Source of the DNA: Paramoeba atlantica
Taxonomy: Eukaryota; Discosea
Direction of reading: 5' to 3'
DNA: 64,000 nt
Assembly: GCA_977017575.1 (NCBI GenBank)
Contig: CDRNVI010000090.1
Span: 62,001 to 126,000, forward strand
In this document: positions 40,301 through 49,920 of the stretch, piece after piece
How the letters are laid out: every line of letters begins with the position of its first letter
How positions within the stretch are numbered: the stretch's first letter is position 1
Position numbers and translations under genes: made by a program
Notes under the pieces: generated by a model
The model's input: the letters and a program-made list of their open reading frames with translations, nothing else
The model's database searches: none
Told to the model about the DNA's origin: nothing

Positions 40301-41800
40301 TATGCAGATGCCCATGCTATCCTAAAAGCCTTCTACATAATTCGGCTTGAATTCTACTCAAAACGCAAGGAGCTCCTATTAAAGAAATACCGAGATTTCT
40401 GTGAGAAACTGCGGAATATGGTGCGTTTTATAAAAGAAATCATTGATGGAAGTCTTGTGGTTAGCAAGAAAAAGAAGCCAATACTCCTACAAGAATTGAG
40501 AAAAAAGAACTATCGTGCCTTTCCTGTGGAGTCAGCTTCCGGTGCAAAGAAAGGTCAAGCTCTTTCTCAGGTTGATGAATCAAAGGAAGATGAAGATACT
40601 CTTTTGCGGGTGGCCGAGAGCTCGGCAGATGTATCGGAGAGCCCTGAAGTTTTACAAGGTACCAAGGATTACGATTATCTTTTCAGCATGAAGCTATGGT
40701 CCTTAACCATAGAAAGGGTTTCTGCGTTGGAGGCACAGCTCGCCAGCGTATTACAGCAAATCAAAGAGCTCGAGGTCAAGTCAGCAAAGGATTTGTGGGA
40801 GGAAGATCTAATCAAATTAGAACAAGGCTTGAAGGAATATTTTGCAGGGCGTGAAAAAGAGAATCTAGAAGCCATCCGGAAACTTAAAACTAGAAAAACT
40901 TATGATACCACAAGAATTCGAGTCCCCGTTCTTAGTGATACGGCCAGAAGAGCGCTACTAAAAGACAGCGAGGCAGCAGAGCGAAAGCTCGCGATAAGAA
41001 AACCAAAGCGGCTGAAAGAGGAATCAGAAAGGAATAGTATATCCTTTGACGAATCTCGTCAAAGCGCTCCCAAAGCATCAAAGCGGACCTTGGAAAAAGG
41101 AAAAGGTAATAATAAAACTGTCAAGCCGAGACGTCAGCGAAAGAGTTCTTGGAGCGAATCGTCTGAAAGCTTAGCTTATTCACTTTCTTCTGAGACGGGT
41201 TCCGAGTACTCAGTAGAGACATCTGAGGCCGGGACAGACAGTGATGATGTGCCATTGGGTGTTATGGGAAGGAGAAGACCGACTGCGAAGAATCAAAACA
41301 AAGCTGCCGCGTCCAAGGTTCAAGTCCCGGAACCTACCGAATTTGATCTAGATGCTTTTGGTGTCGACGCACTCGATACGCGAGACGTGCCCTCGAGTAT
41401 AGATCAGTCGCAAAAAAGAATTAACACCAGGAAAATAGACGCGGGGCCAAAAAATAGAAAGGAACGACCTGAAAATATTACGAAGAATGAGAGGAAAAAA
41501 CCGAAAAAGTATTTGCACTCGGATGACGACGAACAGTCGTCATCCACAATTGATTTTTCAACCTCAAGCGGAGAGGATGATTATGATTCATCTACTGAGG
41601 CAGACAGTGACTACCGTGAAAAGCCCAAGAAAAATTCCCAAATAAGAAAACCAGTCGTACAGAAGCCCAGAATGAAAGCTATTGACAACTTATCTTCAAC
41701 AACTACTACCTCGGTCGACGTTCCTCGACCGAAAGGCGAGGAGAAAATGCAAAAGGGTAAAGAGAATTTTCTAGACGACGATGATTTTGATTTTTTGTAA
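37352..41800 (+). CDS. TOP2: DNA topoisomerase II
   Basis: A 1482-residue protein, the normal length for eukaryotic topoisomerase II, which passes one duplex through a transient double-strand break. The ATPase domain shows IFDEILVNSADNK, WNNGEGIPV and GGRNGFGAKLTN (about residues 149-160). The TOPRIM domain has LTEGDSAKALAVSG (Glu445) and the metal site SDQDQDGSH with Asp522, Asp524 and Asp526. The breakage-reunion domain has PSLVDGLKPGQRKIL and DCASARYIFTRL, with active-site Tyr782. The C-terminal 250 residues are charged and Ser-rich with alternating acidic and basic patches, ending in DDDDFDFL, as in nuclear topoisomerases. The start ATG 37352 gives MEAAEPVVAPSSRKKTLEQT, in line with family starts. 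No intron interrupts it. Confidence 0.98.
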   Translation: MEAAEPVVAPSSRKKTLEQTYQKKTQHEHILARPEMYIGSCERIVDEVWIYDEVTGSMIQRKCSWIPGLYKIFDEILVNSADNKIRDPKGQTQVQVDIDRETGRVRVWNNGEGIPVKKHKEHNLWIPEMIFGHLLTSSNYDDEEMKVTGGRNGFGAKLTNVFSRKFVVETSHHASRRRFKMTWKNNMTQHEESHIEPDSGEDFTCVTFWPDFSKFGMESMENDIYDIMCRRVYDLAGVTDPSLRVRLNGTMLKIRNFASYVDLYPTFGEEKNDKSFSKINDRWEVCVRISNIGYQQVSFVNSIATSRGGNHVKYIVDQIVEKVIESAKKKAKGTEVKAHMIKPHIFVFINCLIVNPSFDSQTKETLNTTKPNFGSKCVLPNSMVDYILKAGLLNRSVEAANSKLTKQMAAKARAGSGRVTGIPKLEDANDAGGKHSGDCTLILTEGDSAKALAVSGLGTIGRDKFGVFPLRGKPLNVRDAGMKKVMGCEEIQAIMKIMGIKIGTQYTSADGLRYGHIMVMSDQDQDGSHIKGLIVNFIHSFWPSLARLPGFLTQFITPIVKAFAKRSGEVKSFFALNAFLEWRRSLSDVEKKNWTFKYYKGLGTSTSKEGKEYFSNLRDHKIDFLYVPDGEDDKQIVLAFGKDKADERKRWIQDYKASSQEQLDYRIKRMRYKDFIDKELIQFSIADCERSIPSLVDGLKPGQRKILYCCFKRNLRSSIKVAQLAGYVSEHAAYHHGEASLQATIVGLAQDYVGANNVPLLFPDGQFGTRLQGGKDCASARYIFTRLCGAARLLYPKTDDDLLEYKDDDGFPVEPHHYVPILPVVLINGTTGIGTGFATSIPNHNPWDVLQNIRNLMAGRDLIPMVPWYYGFQGTIVEREPGKYNSVGTYRVTNDMLVQVRELPIGYWTGQYKQHLEELMQKEFVLTFREHHTDTTVDFDIVLHPEVLRTWAEKGILEERLDLRGSIPASNLMCFDENGKLTKYADAHAILKAFYIIRLEFYSKRKELLLKKYRDFCEKLRNMVRFIKEIIDGSLVVSKKKKPILLQELRKKNYRAFPVESASGAKKGQALSQVDESKEDEDTLLRVAESSADVSESPEVLQGTKDYDYLFSMKLWSLTIERVSALEAQLASVLQQIKELEVKSAKDLWEEDLIKLEQGLKEYFAGREKENLEAIRKLKTRKTYDTTRIRVPVLSDTARRALLKDSEAAERKLAIRKPKRLKEESERNSISFDESRQSAPKASKRTLEKGKGNNKTVKPRRQRKSSWSESSESLAYSLSSETGSEYSVETSEAGTDSDDVPLGVMGRRRPTAKNQNKAAASKVQVPEPTEFDLDAFGVDALDTRDVPSSIDQSQKRINTRKIDAGPKNRKERPENITKNERKKPKKYLHSDDDEQSSSTIDFSTSSGEDDYDSSTEADSDYREKPKKNSQIRKPVVQKPRMKAIDNLSSTTTTSVDVPRPKGEEKMQKGKENFLDDDDFDFL

Positions 41801-42164
41801 AAAATGTATTTTTTGATTGAAAAGATTCTCGATGCTTTCCTTTGTTCCGATTATTTACTTACGTATTTTGGAAGTGCTCTAGAAGTCTTTGCATGCACAC
41901 ATGTATTTTGATGTTTTTCACTTCTCTGTATCATGGGTACAGTAAACAAGTGCCGTGGAGGCGTACTTCCTGTGCGAATCGCATAAAACATGTATCTGCA
42001 AATAGATGCAATATCAATAATATCTTTTGAATAGGATAATGTAAGGTTATGCATTGTATACACATCGTACGCAGCTATACATCCCCAAGATAAGTACGTT
42101 TAGTAACTCATATCAACTTGTGAAATTTGGTCAAATTTTGTAACTCCTTTTTTTCGTTCCAAAT
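41801..42164. other. Intergenic
   Basis: About 360 AT-rich bases. I see no RNA gene or repeat. Confidence 0.5.
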
Positions 42165-44696
42165 ATGCCACCAAAGAAGAAGCAAAGGATTGAGCAACCA
42201 AAAAAGAAATCAGCACTTCCAGATGAAAACCTTTCATGGGTTCACTCATCGAACGTTGTGAAGAAAAATGAGGTAAGCGTTGCTAAAAAGGAACGTGTGG
42301 CAGCGGCCTTGGCTAACGTTGCTATGAACACTCCTTACCAAAAAGCAAAGCACAGAAAAGAGTCCAAAAACCTTTTCCATCTTTGTCAAACACAACGTGA
42401 CAAACTATTTGAGGAATATGAGAATGAGTTCATTTCAATGATTTCAATGGAGGACAGTTGCCGCCAAGTTCTAAATCAATTTACGAATTTATTTGAGGGG
42501 GAAAAGGTGCAGAGAGAAAATATCGCAGAGGGCGAAGAGTCAGAACGAATAATTAAACTCCAATGTTACCATCATTTACCGAGGCAGCAGGACAATGCAA
42601 GGCGCACCATTTCAAACGATGCACTCGCCATATGGAACCACTTGCAAGAGGCAGAGCTTCATCAAAGGAAACTGGCCTGGTGTACTCAAGAAGAAAGAAA
42701 AAATCGCGTAATATTGCATCAATCAGAATTCGCATTACGGAGCGATCTCGTGACGCAACATCAAGGTAAAGTGACCGCTTACCGATCTACCAAAAAAGCT
42801 GTTCAAGAACTGAAAGCAATGTGCTCGATTCTTACTTCTGAGATATTGTGCAACGAGGAAATTGAACATCACTTTCTTCTTGGAATTTTTCAAAGAACGG
42901 CAATAGGGTATGAAGTGATTGCCAAACTACGATCTGATATTTTGCGAAATGAAGACTCTTTGCGTTTCGAGCTAGAGATACATCAGACCAGGGAATATAT
43001 TTCTCTAATGGGGAGCATGGAGCAAGAAAGAAGCGCACTGAAGGAGCAAGAAAAGCAACACAGACAACGTTTTCGGTTTTTATACGACTCCTTTTGCCAG
43101 ATTCGCAAAGAGATTCTTAGTACTGAAATATCTGAAAGATGTTTGATACAATCCAAGAAAGAGCTCGATGTGGCGGCAACTTTCCAATTTGAGTATCGAT
43201 TAAGAGAACTAGTATCGGGATTTATACTTCAAGCGCGAGAAGAAAAGCAGGGTATATTTTATGAAGCAAGAAGCACAACTGTGAGACTGAAGCATGATCT
43301 TGAGGAGCAACTCGAAAAAATGCAATTAGCGATTAAACATCAAAAGGTACACTTGTTGGGAATTCAAGGGGAAGAACAAGCACATCGAAGCAATTACGAG
43401 AGGGAACAAGAATTAGGGCTATTCAACATGAGCTTAGATTTTGAAAGATCCAAGTTACAGCTTTTGAAAGAACACCAAGAACTTGTTGCAGATATAGCTC
43501 TTCTTCAAGACAAAGAAGTCTTGCTTCGCAACGAAGTCCAGTACTGCTTTGATACAGAATGGGGGAAAATTCAATCGTTTGGTATTAGGCAAAAAAGAGT
43601 GCTAGAGGATGTTATAAAAAGAAAATCTGTAAAGCAGAAAAAATTAGATGAAAATATGCAATTCGGACGCGAAGCTATTCTTTATCAATGGGAGCAAGGA
43701 ATTGGCGAAATGTACAATAGCCTGATAGCTGAAGAAGAAAGTATCAACAAATCTCTTCGGCTCCGAATGCTTCAAAAAGATGAATTTGAGCTTAATGAAT
43801 ATTGTAGCAGACAGCAAGTTATTGTGGAAGAGGAGTACCAGTGGTCAGCTCTCATGATGGAAGGTATAAATCACGCGATCTATGAGACTAATGTAGCGGC
43901 GATTAATTCTTTCGCTTCAGTAGAAAAAGCAGATCGAAATTTTATTGAAAGAGAGCGATGGGAATGGTATTCCATTGCACACGAACAAGTTTCATACACT
44001 ATTCTTACGCTTCTGAGCAGTGAGTCTGACGATCTTACCCTACTGGAGACAGACGCAAGGGCTATCCTGGAAGCGGCATATGAGGAGAAGTTTGGCGAAA
44101 TATGCAGTCTTCTTTCCGTCGGTGAAGAAGATCTTGCTCAGAAACTTTTGCCTGAGAAGAAATTTGATTTCGAATCGGAGCTGAACAGACAGTTTTCGGA
44201 GTTGTCCAAAGATTTAGAGACATTCAGTACTGCTGATGTGATCAAGCAGAGTAGGCCGTCCAATAATAATCAAAATCAATACCTCAGCACTGTTCTGAAA
44301 ATCTCGCCAACGGACTTATCAGAAATGCAACCCCGCGCCATAGAATTATGCGTACAACTTTTGGAGCGTAATATATCCCAATCTCGTGATTACCGTAAAT
44401 CTTTGGAAGAACACTACATCAAACTGAGGAACGAGGAGCAAAATTTGACTCAGAAACAAAAGGATTTAGCTAGAGCACAACAAGAATTATCCTTCTTCAA
44501 AGCGGCATCACAAAAAGCCATTTCTCAAAGAATAACTGCTTTTAAGACGGCGAAATCTCATCGTATGGCTAAGGATCATGAACTTTCCCGTGCCAAGATA
44601 CGAAGTATAGAAGCGGAGAAAGAGGTAGCCCGAGCCGCTAAAAAACTGGAAATCGTAAAAGAAGCGGCGAGAGAGCAAATGCGACGTGGTGGATGA
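42165..44696 (+). CDS. Coiled-coil orphan protein, 843 residues
   Basis: From ATG 42165. The first 20 residues are basic (MPPKKKQRIEQPKKKSALP), compatible with a nuclear or DNA-binding tail. Nearly the whole remainder is predicted helical and very rich in Glu, Gln, Arg and Lys, with heptad-like spacing (EQERSALKEQEKQHRQRF, KHDLEEQLEKMQLAIKHQKV, LRNEEQNLTQKQKDLARAQQ). No globular domain, Walker motif or kinase motif was found, so it is not an SMC or myosin. Such proteins commonly serve in cytoskeletal, basal-body or flagellar structures, but nothing here shows which. The gene lies between TOP2 and an HCNGP-domain gene on the same strand. Confidence 0.75.
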   Translation: MPPKKKQRIEQPKKKSALPDENLSWVHSSNVVKKNEVSVAKKERVAAALANVAMNTPYQKAKHRKESKNLFHLCQTQRDKLFEEYENEFISMISMEDSCRQVLNQFTNLFEGEKVQRENIAEGEESERIIKLQCYHHLPRQQDNARRTISNDALAIWNHLQEAELHQRKLAWCTQEERKNRVILHQSEFALRSDLVTQHQGKVTAYRSTKKAVQELKAMCSILTSEILCNEEIEHHFLLGIFQRTAIGYEVIAKLRSDILRNEDSLRFELEIHQTREYISLMGSMEQERSALKEQEKQHRQRFRFLYDSFCQIRKEILSTEISERCLIQSKKELDVAATFQFEYRLRELVSGFILQAREEKQGIFYEARSTTVRLKHDLEEQLEKMQLAIKHQKVHLLGIQGEEQAHRSNYEREQELGLFNMSLDFERSKLQLLKEHQELVADIALLQDKEVLLRNEVQYCFDTEWGKIQSFGIRQKRVLEDVIKRKSVKQKKLDENMQFGREAILYQWEQGIGEMYNSLIAEEESINKSLRLRMLQKDEFELNEYCSRQQVIVEEEYQWSALMMEGINHAIYETNVAAINSFASVEKADRNFIERERWEWYSIAHEQVSYTILTLLSSESDDLTLLETDARAILEAAYEEKFGEICSLLSVGEEDLAQKLLPEKKFDFESELNRQFSELSKDLETFSTADVIKQSRPSNNNQNQYLSTVLKISPTDLSEMQPRAIELCVQLLERNISQSRDYRKSLEEHYIKLRNEEQNLTQKQKDLARAQQELSFFKAASQKAISQRITAFKTAKSHRMAKDHELSRAKIRSIEAEKEVARAAKKLEIVKEAAREQMRRGG

Positions 44697-44931
44697 GTCT
44701 TGTATAAGGCTTCAAAGAAATATGTCGAAAAGCAATCAGTCATGCAGTTCTCTTCTCTACAGGTAGATATGGATTCGTATGCATGTACTTAGTCTGTCAC
44801 TTTACTGTTTCTAGTTTTAATTCTTAGTTTGTGAGTAAATTTTTGATTCTCAGAACGGATCTTAGTAACGCTTATACACGGAGTATAGTATAGTGCCATA
44901 GATATCTATAAAATTTATTCATTGAACACCC

Positions 44932-45408
44932 ATGAATTCTTGTGAACATGATTCAATGTCTAAAATGGAAATAGATTTAGTAGATCCCGCGAAACGATGT
45001 GCTGGGAACCAACGTTCGGAAATCGTCAGTGAAGAACCAATACAACCGTGCGTCATCACAAAAGTGGGAATGCTAGATTATCCGTGCTTGCGACCACTGA
45101 ATTCCCCCTCAGAATATATACAGCAATGCAAGATAACGATTTCTGAAAATATTACAAAACTAAGAAAAGTGAATCTTGTGCAGCACTTGCGAGAAATGAG
45201 AGAATTCAACGACCCTACATGGCTTGCTAGATCTGTTAAGGAACAGCACATCGATGAATTCGGTACAAATTTTTCTTCTGGAATATGGGATAAGCCTAAT
45301 GGAGATTCGAATCCGCGTGAAATTTCATTCGTCGACTTTTACAATCATCGATCTCCTCAACTGCTACAGGGAAAAGGGGGCCTGCTACAAGGGTTAACCC
45401 CAGCTTAA
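44932..45408 (+). CDS. HCNGP (SAP30BP-like) domain protein
   Basis: A 158-residue protein from ATG 44932. Residues 70-125 match the HCNGP domain of human SAP30BP: a helical stretch (ISENITKLRKVNLVQHLREM) followed by REFNDPTWLARSVKEQHIDE and FGTNFSSGIWD, corresponding to the family FRNPSIYEKLIxFxxIDExGTNxPxxxxD. SAP30BP has been linked to transcriptional co-repression and to splicing. The protein is shorter than animal versions and lacks the acidic N-terminal half. The last 20 residues are not conserved. Confidence 0.78.
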   Translation: MNSCEHDSMSKMEIDLVDPAKRCAGNQRSEIVSEEPIQPCVITKVGMLDYPCLRPLNSPSEYIQQCKITISENITKLRKVNLVQHLREMREFNDPTWLARSVKEQHIDEFGTNFSSGIWDKPNGDSNPREISFVDFYNHRSPQLLQGKGGLLQGLTPA

Positions 45409-45673
45409 TTCATGTGTATTTGAGTGCGACGCATAAAGTTGCTTGCGCAGAATATGTCCATTATCCAAACCAAAGGTCGTTTATCATAAAATGAAGTTGC
45501 TTTTCATGGAAATTTCAGAAAGAAATCATTTTCCTTAGATTTGTGCGTATCATGCACATTTTTAGACTTTTTTTAGTTTTCGTTATACAGTAGTACTAGT
45601 AAATGCTGTTTGTCTTTTAGACTCATTCGTAGTTTCAAATTTATCAATAATTGTTACATTACCTATAGTTTCC

Positions 45674-45886
45674 ATGGCGAAATCTAAGAATCATACCAAT
45701 CACAACCAGAGTCGAAAGCAACATCGGAATGGAATTCACAAGCCGCGATTTTTCAAGAAATTTTCAATGAGGGGTCTGTATCCTGCAGTGCGACGAAACA
45801 ACCGATTTAGTGTGAAGCACAACCAAGGAGCGAAGGCCCAGGCGGCGCTTCGGGCGAAGAGAACACAGGAACTTCCGGTGGCATAA
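45674..45886 (+). CDS. RPL29: 60S ribosomal protein eL29
   Basis: A 70-residue basic protein that begins MAKSKNHTNHNQSRKQHRNG and continues IHKPRFFKKFSMRGLYPAV, the unmistakable eL29 start (MAKSKNHTxHNQxxKxHRNGIKKP). RRNNRFSVKHNQGAKAQ corresponds to the FLRNxRFAKKHN part. It sits on the surface of the large ribosomal subunit. The length suits the short forms found in fungi and protists. No intron separates the start codon from the body, which is common in other eukaryotes. Confidence 0.96.
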   Translation: MAKSKNHTNHNQSRKQHRNGIHKPRFFKKFSMRGLYPAVRRNNRFSVKHNQGAKAQAALRAKRTQELPVA

Positions 45887-46171
45887 TCATATTGGACTTG
45901 AAGTGAATGGATACGACGAGAGGTAGTCCACTAGGTACTAGTGACGCACTGAAAGGGAATTTGTTGGATAAGTACGTGATAAGAGGGAAAAGTTGGGAAG
46001 TGCATCGTATAAGCTGTATCTTGGTCAGAAAATAGAAGTGATTCTATTTTTCGTATATTTCTTTATAGATTTTCTATCCTTGAATGAGATAATAACCTTT
46101 GCTCTCTTTCAATACATTTTCTTGTCCCTTCTTCATACACAGTTTCATACACTAACTTATTTTATACTTCA

Positions 46172-47500
46172 ATGACACTCAATGCATTAAGGTTGAAGAG
46201 TTACAGAGGGTCGGTTGTTCCGCAATTGAGGTTTCAATGTTTCATTCTGCCAATGTTACTTTCTATGGTTGCGCCATGCGGCAACCTCGAAATACTGATA
46301 CGTAACGCGCTGCATCTAAGACCGGATTCTTTTCGTGGTCACACATTACTTTCCCCATGGCGATCCGTCTCTCTTTATTCACTGCATGCCCGTGACTCTC
46401 GGCGCCGGCAAGCATCCCAACCTCAAAAGCCCACCACCCCTGCCGATTACTACCAACTCCTTGGCGTACCACGCAACGCGGATACAAAAGAAATCAAACG
46501 CGCATACAAAAAACTCTCCTGGAAGTACCACCCTGACAAGAACACTGATGACAGCGCCAGGGAGCGGTACAAGGACATTAACAAAGCCTACACGGTGTTG
46601 TCCGACCCGGAGAAGAGGAAGCAGTACGACCTCCTGGGCGAACAGTTTGAGCAAAGCGCGGCATCAGCGAGCCGACCCAATCGCGGGGGTTTCTACCAAG
46701 CTGGACCGGACGGCACGTATGTATTCACCTCCTTTGGGGGCGGCCCCCACCGGGGCTCTCACCCTTTTACAGACCTCTTCAGTTCGGGTTCCGGTGGATT
46801 CAACCCATTCGCGAGTTTATTCGGTGGCGGAGGTGGCGGTGGGCCGTTTTCCTTCACCAACCATGGGAGAGGCAGACAACAGCAGCCACGAGGCCAACAA
46901 CAGCGGCAGAAATACCAACAACAACAACAACGTCACACAACCTCCCGAGATTCCCCGACATCCACTCCCCCGAGCCTTGACCCTCTACGTGTGAATCCTC
47001 TCACCGCTGCACGGATTCGGTATCACTGTCTTCGTTCAGGGCGGACGTCCCCGAATTTGTGTGTGATTCATCTCCAGGACAGCACCATGGGAACCGACGT
47101 TGTGCGGGAACACTTCCGGGCGGCCTTTCGCGCTGCTCTGTCCGCATTTCGCTCGGAAATGCTATTTTTCGATTGTAGTCCGGACCCCGAGGAAGGTCGA
47201 GGAACTTCCCCCGAGCGTTGGCTCCGGGAGATACGATCTGCGAGTGTAATTGTGAATGAGGGTGACGTGATTGCGCTCCGGCGCGCCCGGCAAGAGAGTT
47301 CGGTAAAAATTGCTGTACTGCGGATGACGGATGCGTTGCTGCAAGTAAAGTCTCATGACCGGGCAACTCTGAAACCCAAATCACTTAGTGTACAGGAAAA
47401 TCCTTTTGTGAGAATTATTAGCTCATTTTTAGAAAACGTTGGGTCCGGTGGCACAGTCAAATGGACTCAACTCGATCGTCCATCCTTTCTTCAAGATTAG
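46172..47500 (+). CDS. J-domain (DnaJ/Hsp40) protein, Gly/Phe- and Gln-rich
   Basis: A 442-residue protein from ATG 46172. A hydrophobic N-terminal region of about 40 residues ([17 protein letters not shown]) may be a signal or mitochondrial leader. The J domain at residues 92-158 starts [20 protein letters not shown] and contains the HPD motif (His120-Pro-Asp) needed to stimulate Hsp70 ATPase. It is followed by a Gly/Phe stretch ([20 protein letters not shown]) and a Gln-rich run near residue 240. The C-terminal 160 residues ([20 protein letters not shown] onward) are not the usual DnaJ peptide-binding domain. The gene is markedly GC-richer than its neighbours. A second J protein follows 147 bases downstream. 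Confidence 0.88.
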   Translation: MTLNALRLKSYRGSVVPQLRFQCFILPMLLSMVAPCGNLEILIRNALHLRPDSFRGHTLLSPWRSVSLYSLHARDSRRRQASQPQKPTTPADYYQLLGVPRNADTKEIKRAYKKLSWKYHPDKNTDDSARERYKDINKAYTVLSDPEKRKQYDLLGEQFEQSAASASRPNRGGFYQAGPDGTYVFTSFGGGPHRGSHPFTDLFSSGSGGFNPFASLFGGGGGGGPFSFTNHGRGRQQQPRGQQQRQKYQQQQQRHTTSRDSPTSTPPSLDPLRVNPLTAARIRYHCLRSGRTSPNLCVIHLQDSTMGTDVVREHFRAAFRAALSAFRSEMLFFDCSPDPEEGRGTSPERWLREIRSASVIVNEGDVIALRRARQESSVKIAVLRMTDALLQVKSHDRATLKPKSLSVQENPFVRIISSFLENVGSGGTVKWTQLDRPSFLQD

Positions 47501-47647
47501 GATTCTATCGTTGCTACGTTTGCTTCACTTAATTTGATGTGTAAGTAGTGTAACAATCGCATCTGTGTAACATAAGACGTGACATTTTGCTATCTTTTAT
47601 GATTATAGAAAATCTTATATTCTATATAATAAAATCTTCTGAATGCC

Positions 47648-48271
47648 ATGTCTACCCACTATGAGACTCTTGGTGTAGATTCCAAGTCGACTTTTGCTGC
47701 TATACAAAAAGCATATAGACATGCTTCCTTGCTTTATCATCCGGATAAAGATTCTTCTCTTGGAGCATCTAAGGCATTCTTCCGTGTACAGGAAGCATAT
47801 ACCGTGCTACGTGATCGCACCTCCCGTGAAGAATACGACAGTGAGCTTCGGAGGGAGAGGACGAAGCAACTTACCTCCGTGAGTCAGGAACTGAACACCC
47901 ACAAACAGATGCGCGATTTGCTAGATTTCAGAGAGAGAAAAGAAAAGAAACGACAAGAGGTACTAATACGAGCTGACAGAGAGAGCAACTCACGGCGTGA
48001 GCAACTGGAACAGGAATTTGTGGAAGCGTGGCATCGCAGGCCGATTCGGGTTGTGCCGTTCGAAGAGGGCTTTAATTCTTCCCAAGCTGAGAGCACCCGA
48101 CAAGCTGCAGGAAATAACACCAAACAGTGTGATATAGATCGTGACGTGCAATATTTGTTCGATATTCTTAGAACCTATACTGATACAGCGCCTTCCATTG
48201 AGAGTATAGATGCATTGCAGAGAGAAGCACATTCCCTCTTGATGTTTCCTGATTGCATTGGAAATACATAG
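47648..48271 (+). CDS. J-domain protein, DNAJC17/Cwc23-like
   Basis: A 207-residue protein from ATG 47648. The J domain occupies residues 3-68 (THYETLGVDSKSTFAAIQKA, YHPDK with His31-Pro32-Asp33, AYTVLRDRTSREEYD). A charged coiled coil follows (HKQMRDLLDFRERKEKKRQE), as in DNAJC17 and yeast Cwc23, which act with the spliceosome. The RRM of longer DNAJC17 proteins is absent. The family assignment rests on J domain plus adjacent coiled coil and overall size; other short cytosolic J proteins are possible. Confidence 0.75.
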   Translation: MSTHYETLGVDSKSTFAAIQKAYRHASLLYHPDKDSSLGASKAFFRVQEAYTVLRDRTSREEYDSELRRERTKQLTSVSQELNTHKQMRDLLDFRERKEKKRQEVLIRADRESNSRREQLEQEFVEAWHRRPIRVVPFEEGFNSSQAESTRQAAGNNTKQCDIDRDVQYLFDILRTYTDTAPSIESIDALQREAHSLLMFPDCIGNT

Positions 48272-48521
48272 TGCCAGATACACATTGTAGAATACCAATC
48301 TTTCGCCATACTACAAGTAATGCTCTTACCAGTTTTTTTTTCGCACTTCAGGAAGTTTAGCTTACGTGATTTCACCTTTCTCCCTTGAAGTCGGACAATC
48401 GTTTTTAAAGTACCTTTTTCTTTTGTAAATGAATGAATTTTTTTGTTAGTACTACAATTGACCTACCACAATACTACAGATATTTTGCCGACAAAAATCT
48501 ACCTCTGTACTTCGACTATAG

Positions 48522-48920
48522 ATGATGCGAACACATATTCTGAGAGGGAGTCGCGTTATCACATCCTTGGTTAAGCAAAAAAATATTGCTTCTCAGCACC
48601 GAAACTTTCTTGATGTTTTTCTTACAACATCAAACGGGATTCTATCAAGCATTAATACTGTATTTGATATATCGCATCCCAAACCAAGCACAATTAAGAA
48701 ACCTCTACTGCCTCGTGGTATAGCGGAGCACATGCCAGGGTCGTTAATTTTTCCAAGCATACACACTTTGACTCCATTCCAGAGATTTTACGTGCTAAAA
48801 ACCAGCCGAAACGTATCACAGCGGGTCCGACAGCTTCGGAAAAAGAAGCATTGCACAGGTAACAAATCAAAAGCAATGAATCACAGAATAACTAAATCGT
48901 GCTGCCCTATCAAAAAATGA
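48522..48920 (+). CDS. Hypothetical basic protein, 132 residues
   Basis: From ATG 48522 to the stop near 48918. It is not recognised. The N-terminus (MRTHILRGSRVITSLVKQKN) lacks acidic residues and could be a mitochondrial presequence. The C-terminal half is strongly basic (SQRVRQLRKKKHCTGNKSKA), reminiscent of small organellar ribosomal or RNA-binding proteins. It lies in the host-gene orientation with normal spacing. It may still be a chance frame. Confidence 0.45.
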   Translation: MMRTHILRGSRVITSLVKQKNIASQHRNFLDVFLTTSNGILSSINTVFDISHPKPSTIKKPLLPRGIAEHMPGSLIFPSIHTLTPFQRFYVLKTSRNVSQRVRQLRKKKHCTGNKSKAMNHRITKSCCPIKK

Positions 48921-49191
48921 CATTACAATATAAGAGCATATTGTATAAGGGTGTAATGACATTATACTGTATGTATGATTACTGTACAAGTAAAACATCT
49001 CAGAAAATTAGAAGAACTAGTTCAGGCGAATTGCATCTGCGTTTATTAGCTTCCGTTCTGTGCAATTCATACGGTCCACAGAAACCATCTTGAAAATTAG
49101 TGATTGCATTATTGATGTTATAGTTGTAGATATAATTTACCTGAAGTGTGAACATAGAACAGATTTTTGCGCATATTCTACTTAGATAGCC

Positions 49192-49506
49192 ATGCTACAA
49201 CGCACAGCTGCACTTGCGTACACGGCTATCAGTGCAAAATCTGGTAAAAAATATCCGGAGCAGCCTTCTAAAGAGTTATCAGTTATTGCCGAGGTGCATT
49301 TGTTCAAGAGCCCATACTGGATCACAAGTACACAAGTGCGTCATTTTGATGGTTTGAGTATAAAGCCTGATGTGACCGGATTTCCTCTTACGTTTGATTT
49401 CGGGGGAGGAAAGGCCGTAACGTGCACCATATACAATGCAGATCAAACGACAGATCCTTCTTTAATAGAAAGACACATTGAAGAGTTGAAAAAAAATGGA
49501 TCATGA
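49192..49506 (+). CDS. Hypothetical small protein, 104 residues
   Basis: From ATG 49192. It is not recognised. A short presequence-like start (MLQRTAALAYTAISAKSGKK) precedes a compact part with alternating hydrophobic residues (GFPLTFDFGGGKAVTCTIYN), suggesting a small beta-sheet protein, possibly mitochondrial. It lies just upstream of a MITE-like element and the Sec1/Munc18 gene, in the same orientation as all host genes. Confidence 0.5.
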   Translation: MLQRTAALAYTAISAKSGKKYPEQPSKELSVIAEVHLFKSPYWITSTQVRHFDGLSIKPDVTGFPLTFDFGGGKAVTCTIYNADQTTDPSLIERHIEELKKNGS

Positions 49507-49607
49507 TTATGGATGCTAAGGAATTTATTTTCACTAAACTTCAGAATTCTTTTAGATATAGATGATGTCATTTTTCGAAAATTTAAGAATGTGCGTGAAA
49601 AGATTAT

Positions 49608-49920
49608 TACTATCCCCCCCCCCTATTTAATAGGACTCCGATTTTGGGCAAAAGGCCCTAATAAAGGGGGGGGACATGGAAAATAATATGAAATTAATAA
49701 ATTAGCGCCGCTTCGCGGCGCCTTTTTTAACGTTGTGAAACAACCCCCTTTTGATACACTTTCGGTTGTTGGGGTAGATACGGGAAAAAAAATCCTCCGC
49801 TTCGCGGCGCATTCGACAATTTTTTGGCACTTTCCTTGAAATTCTTTTTGGCCTTCCAGACAAAATAGCCCTATTAAAGGGGGGGTGACACGTAGACCTA
49901 TTAAATAGGCGGGGATAGTA
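49608..49920. mobile_element. 313-bp MITE-like element with C-run ends
   Basis: The left end TACTATCC followed by a C-run and CTATTTAATAGG (49608-49633) matches inverted 49897-49920 (CCTATTTAATAGG against GCCTATTTAATAGG, then CCCCGATAGTA read inverted). Inside lie GGACTCCGATTTTGG, a G-run hairpin partner near 49667 and GCGCCGC-TTC-GCGGCGC near 49707. A TA dinucleotide at each end could be the target duplication. No coding capacity. Confidence 0.75.
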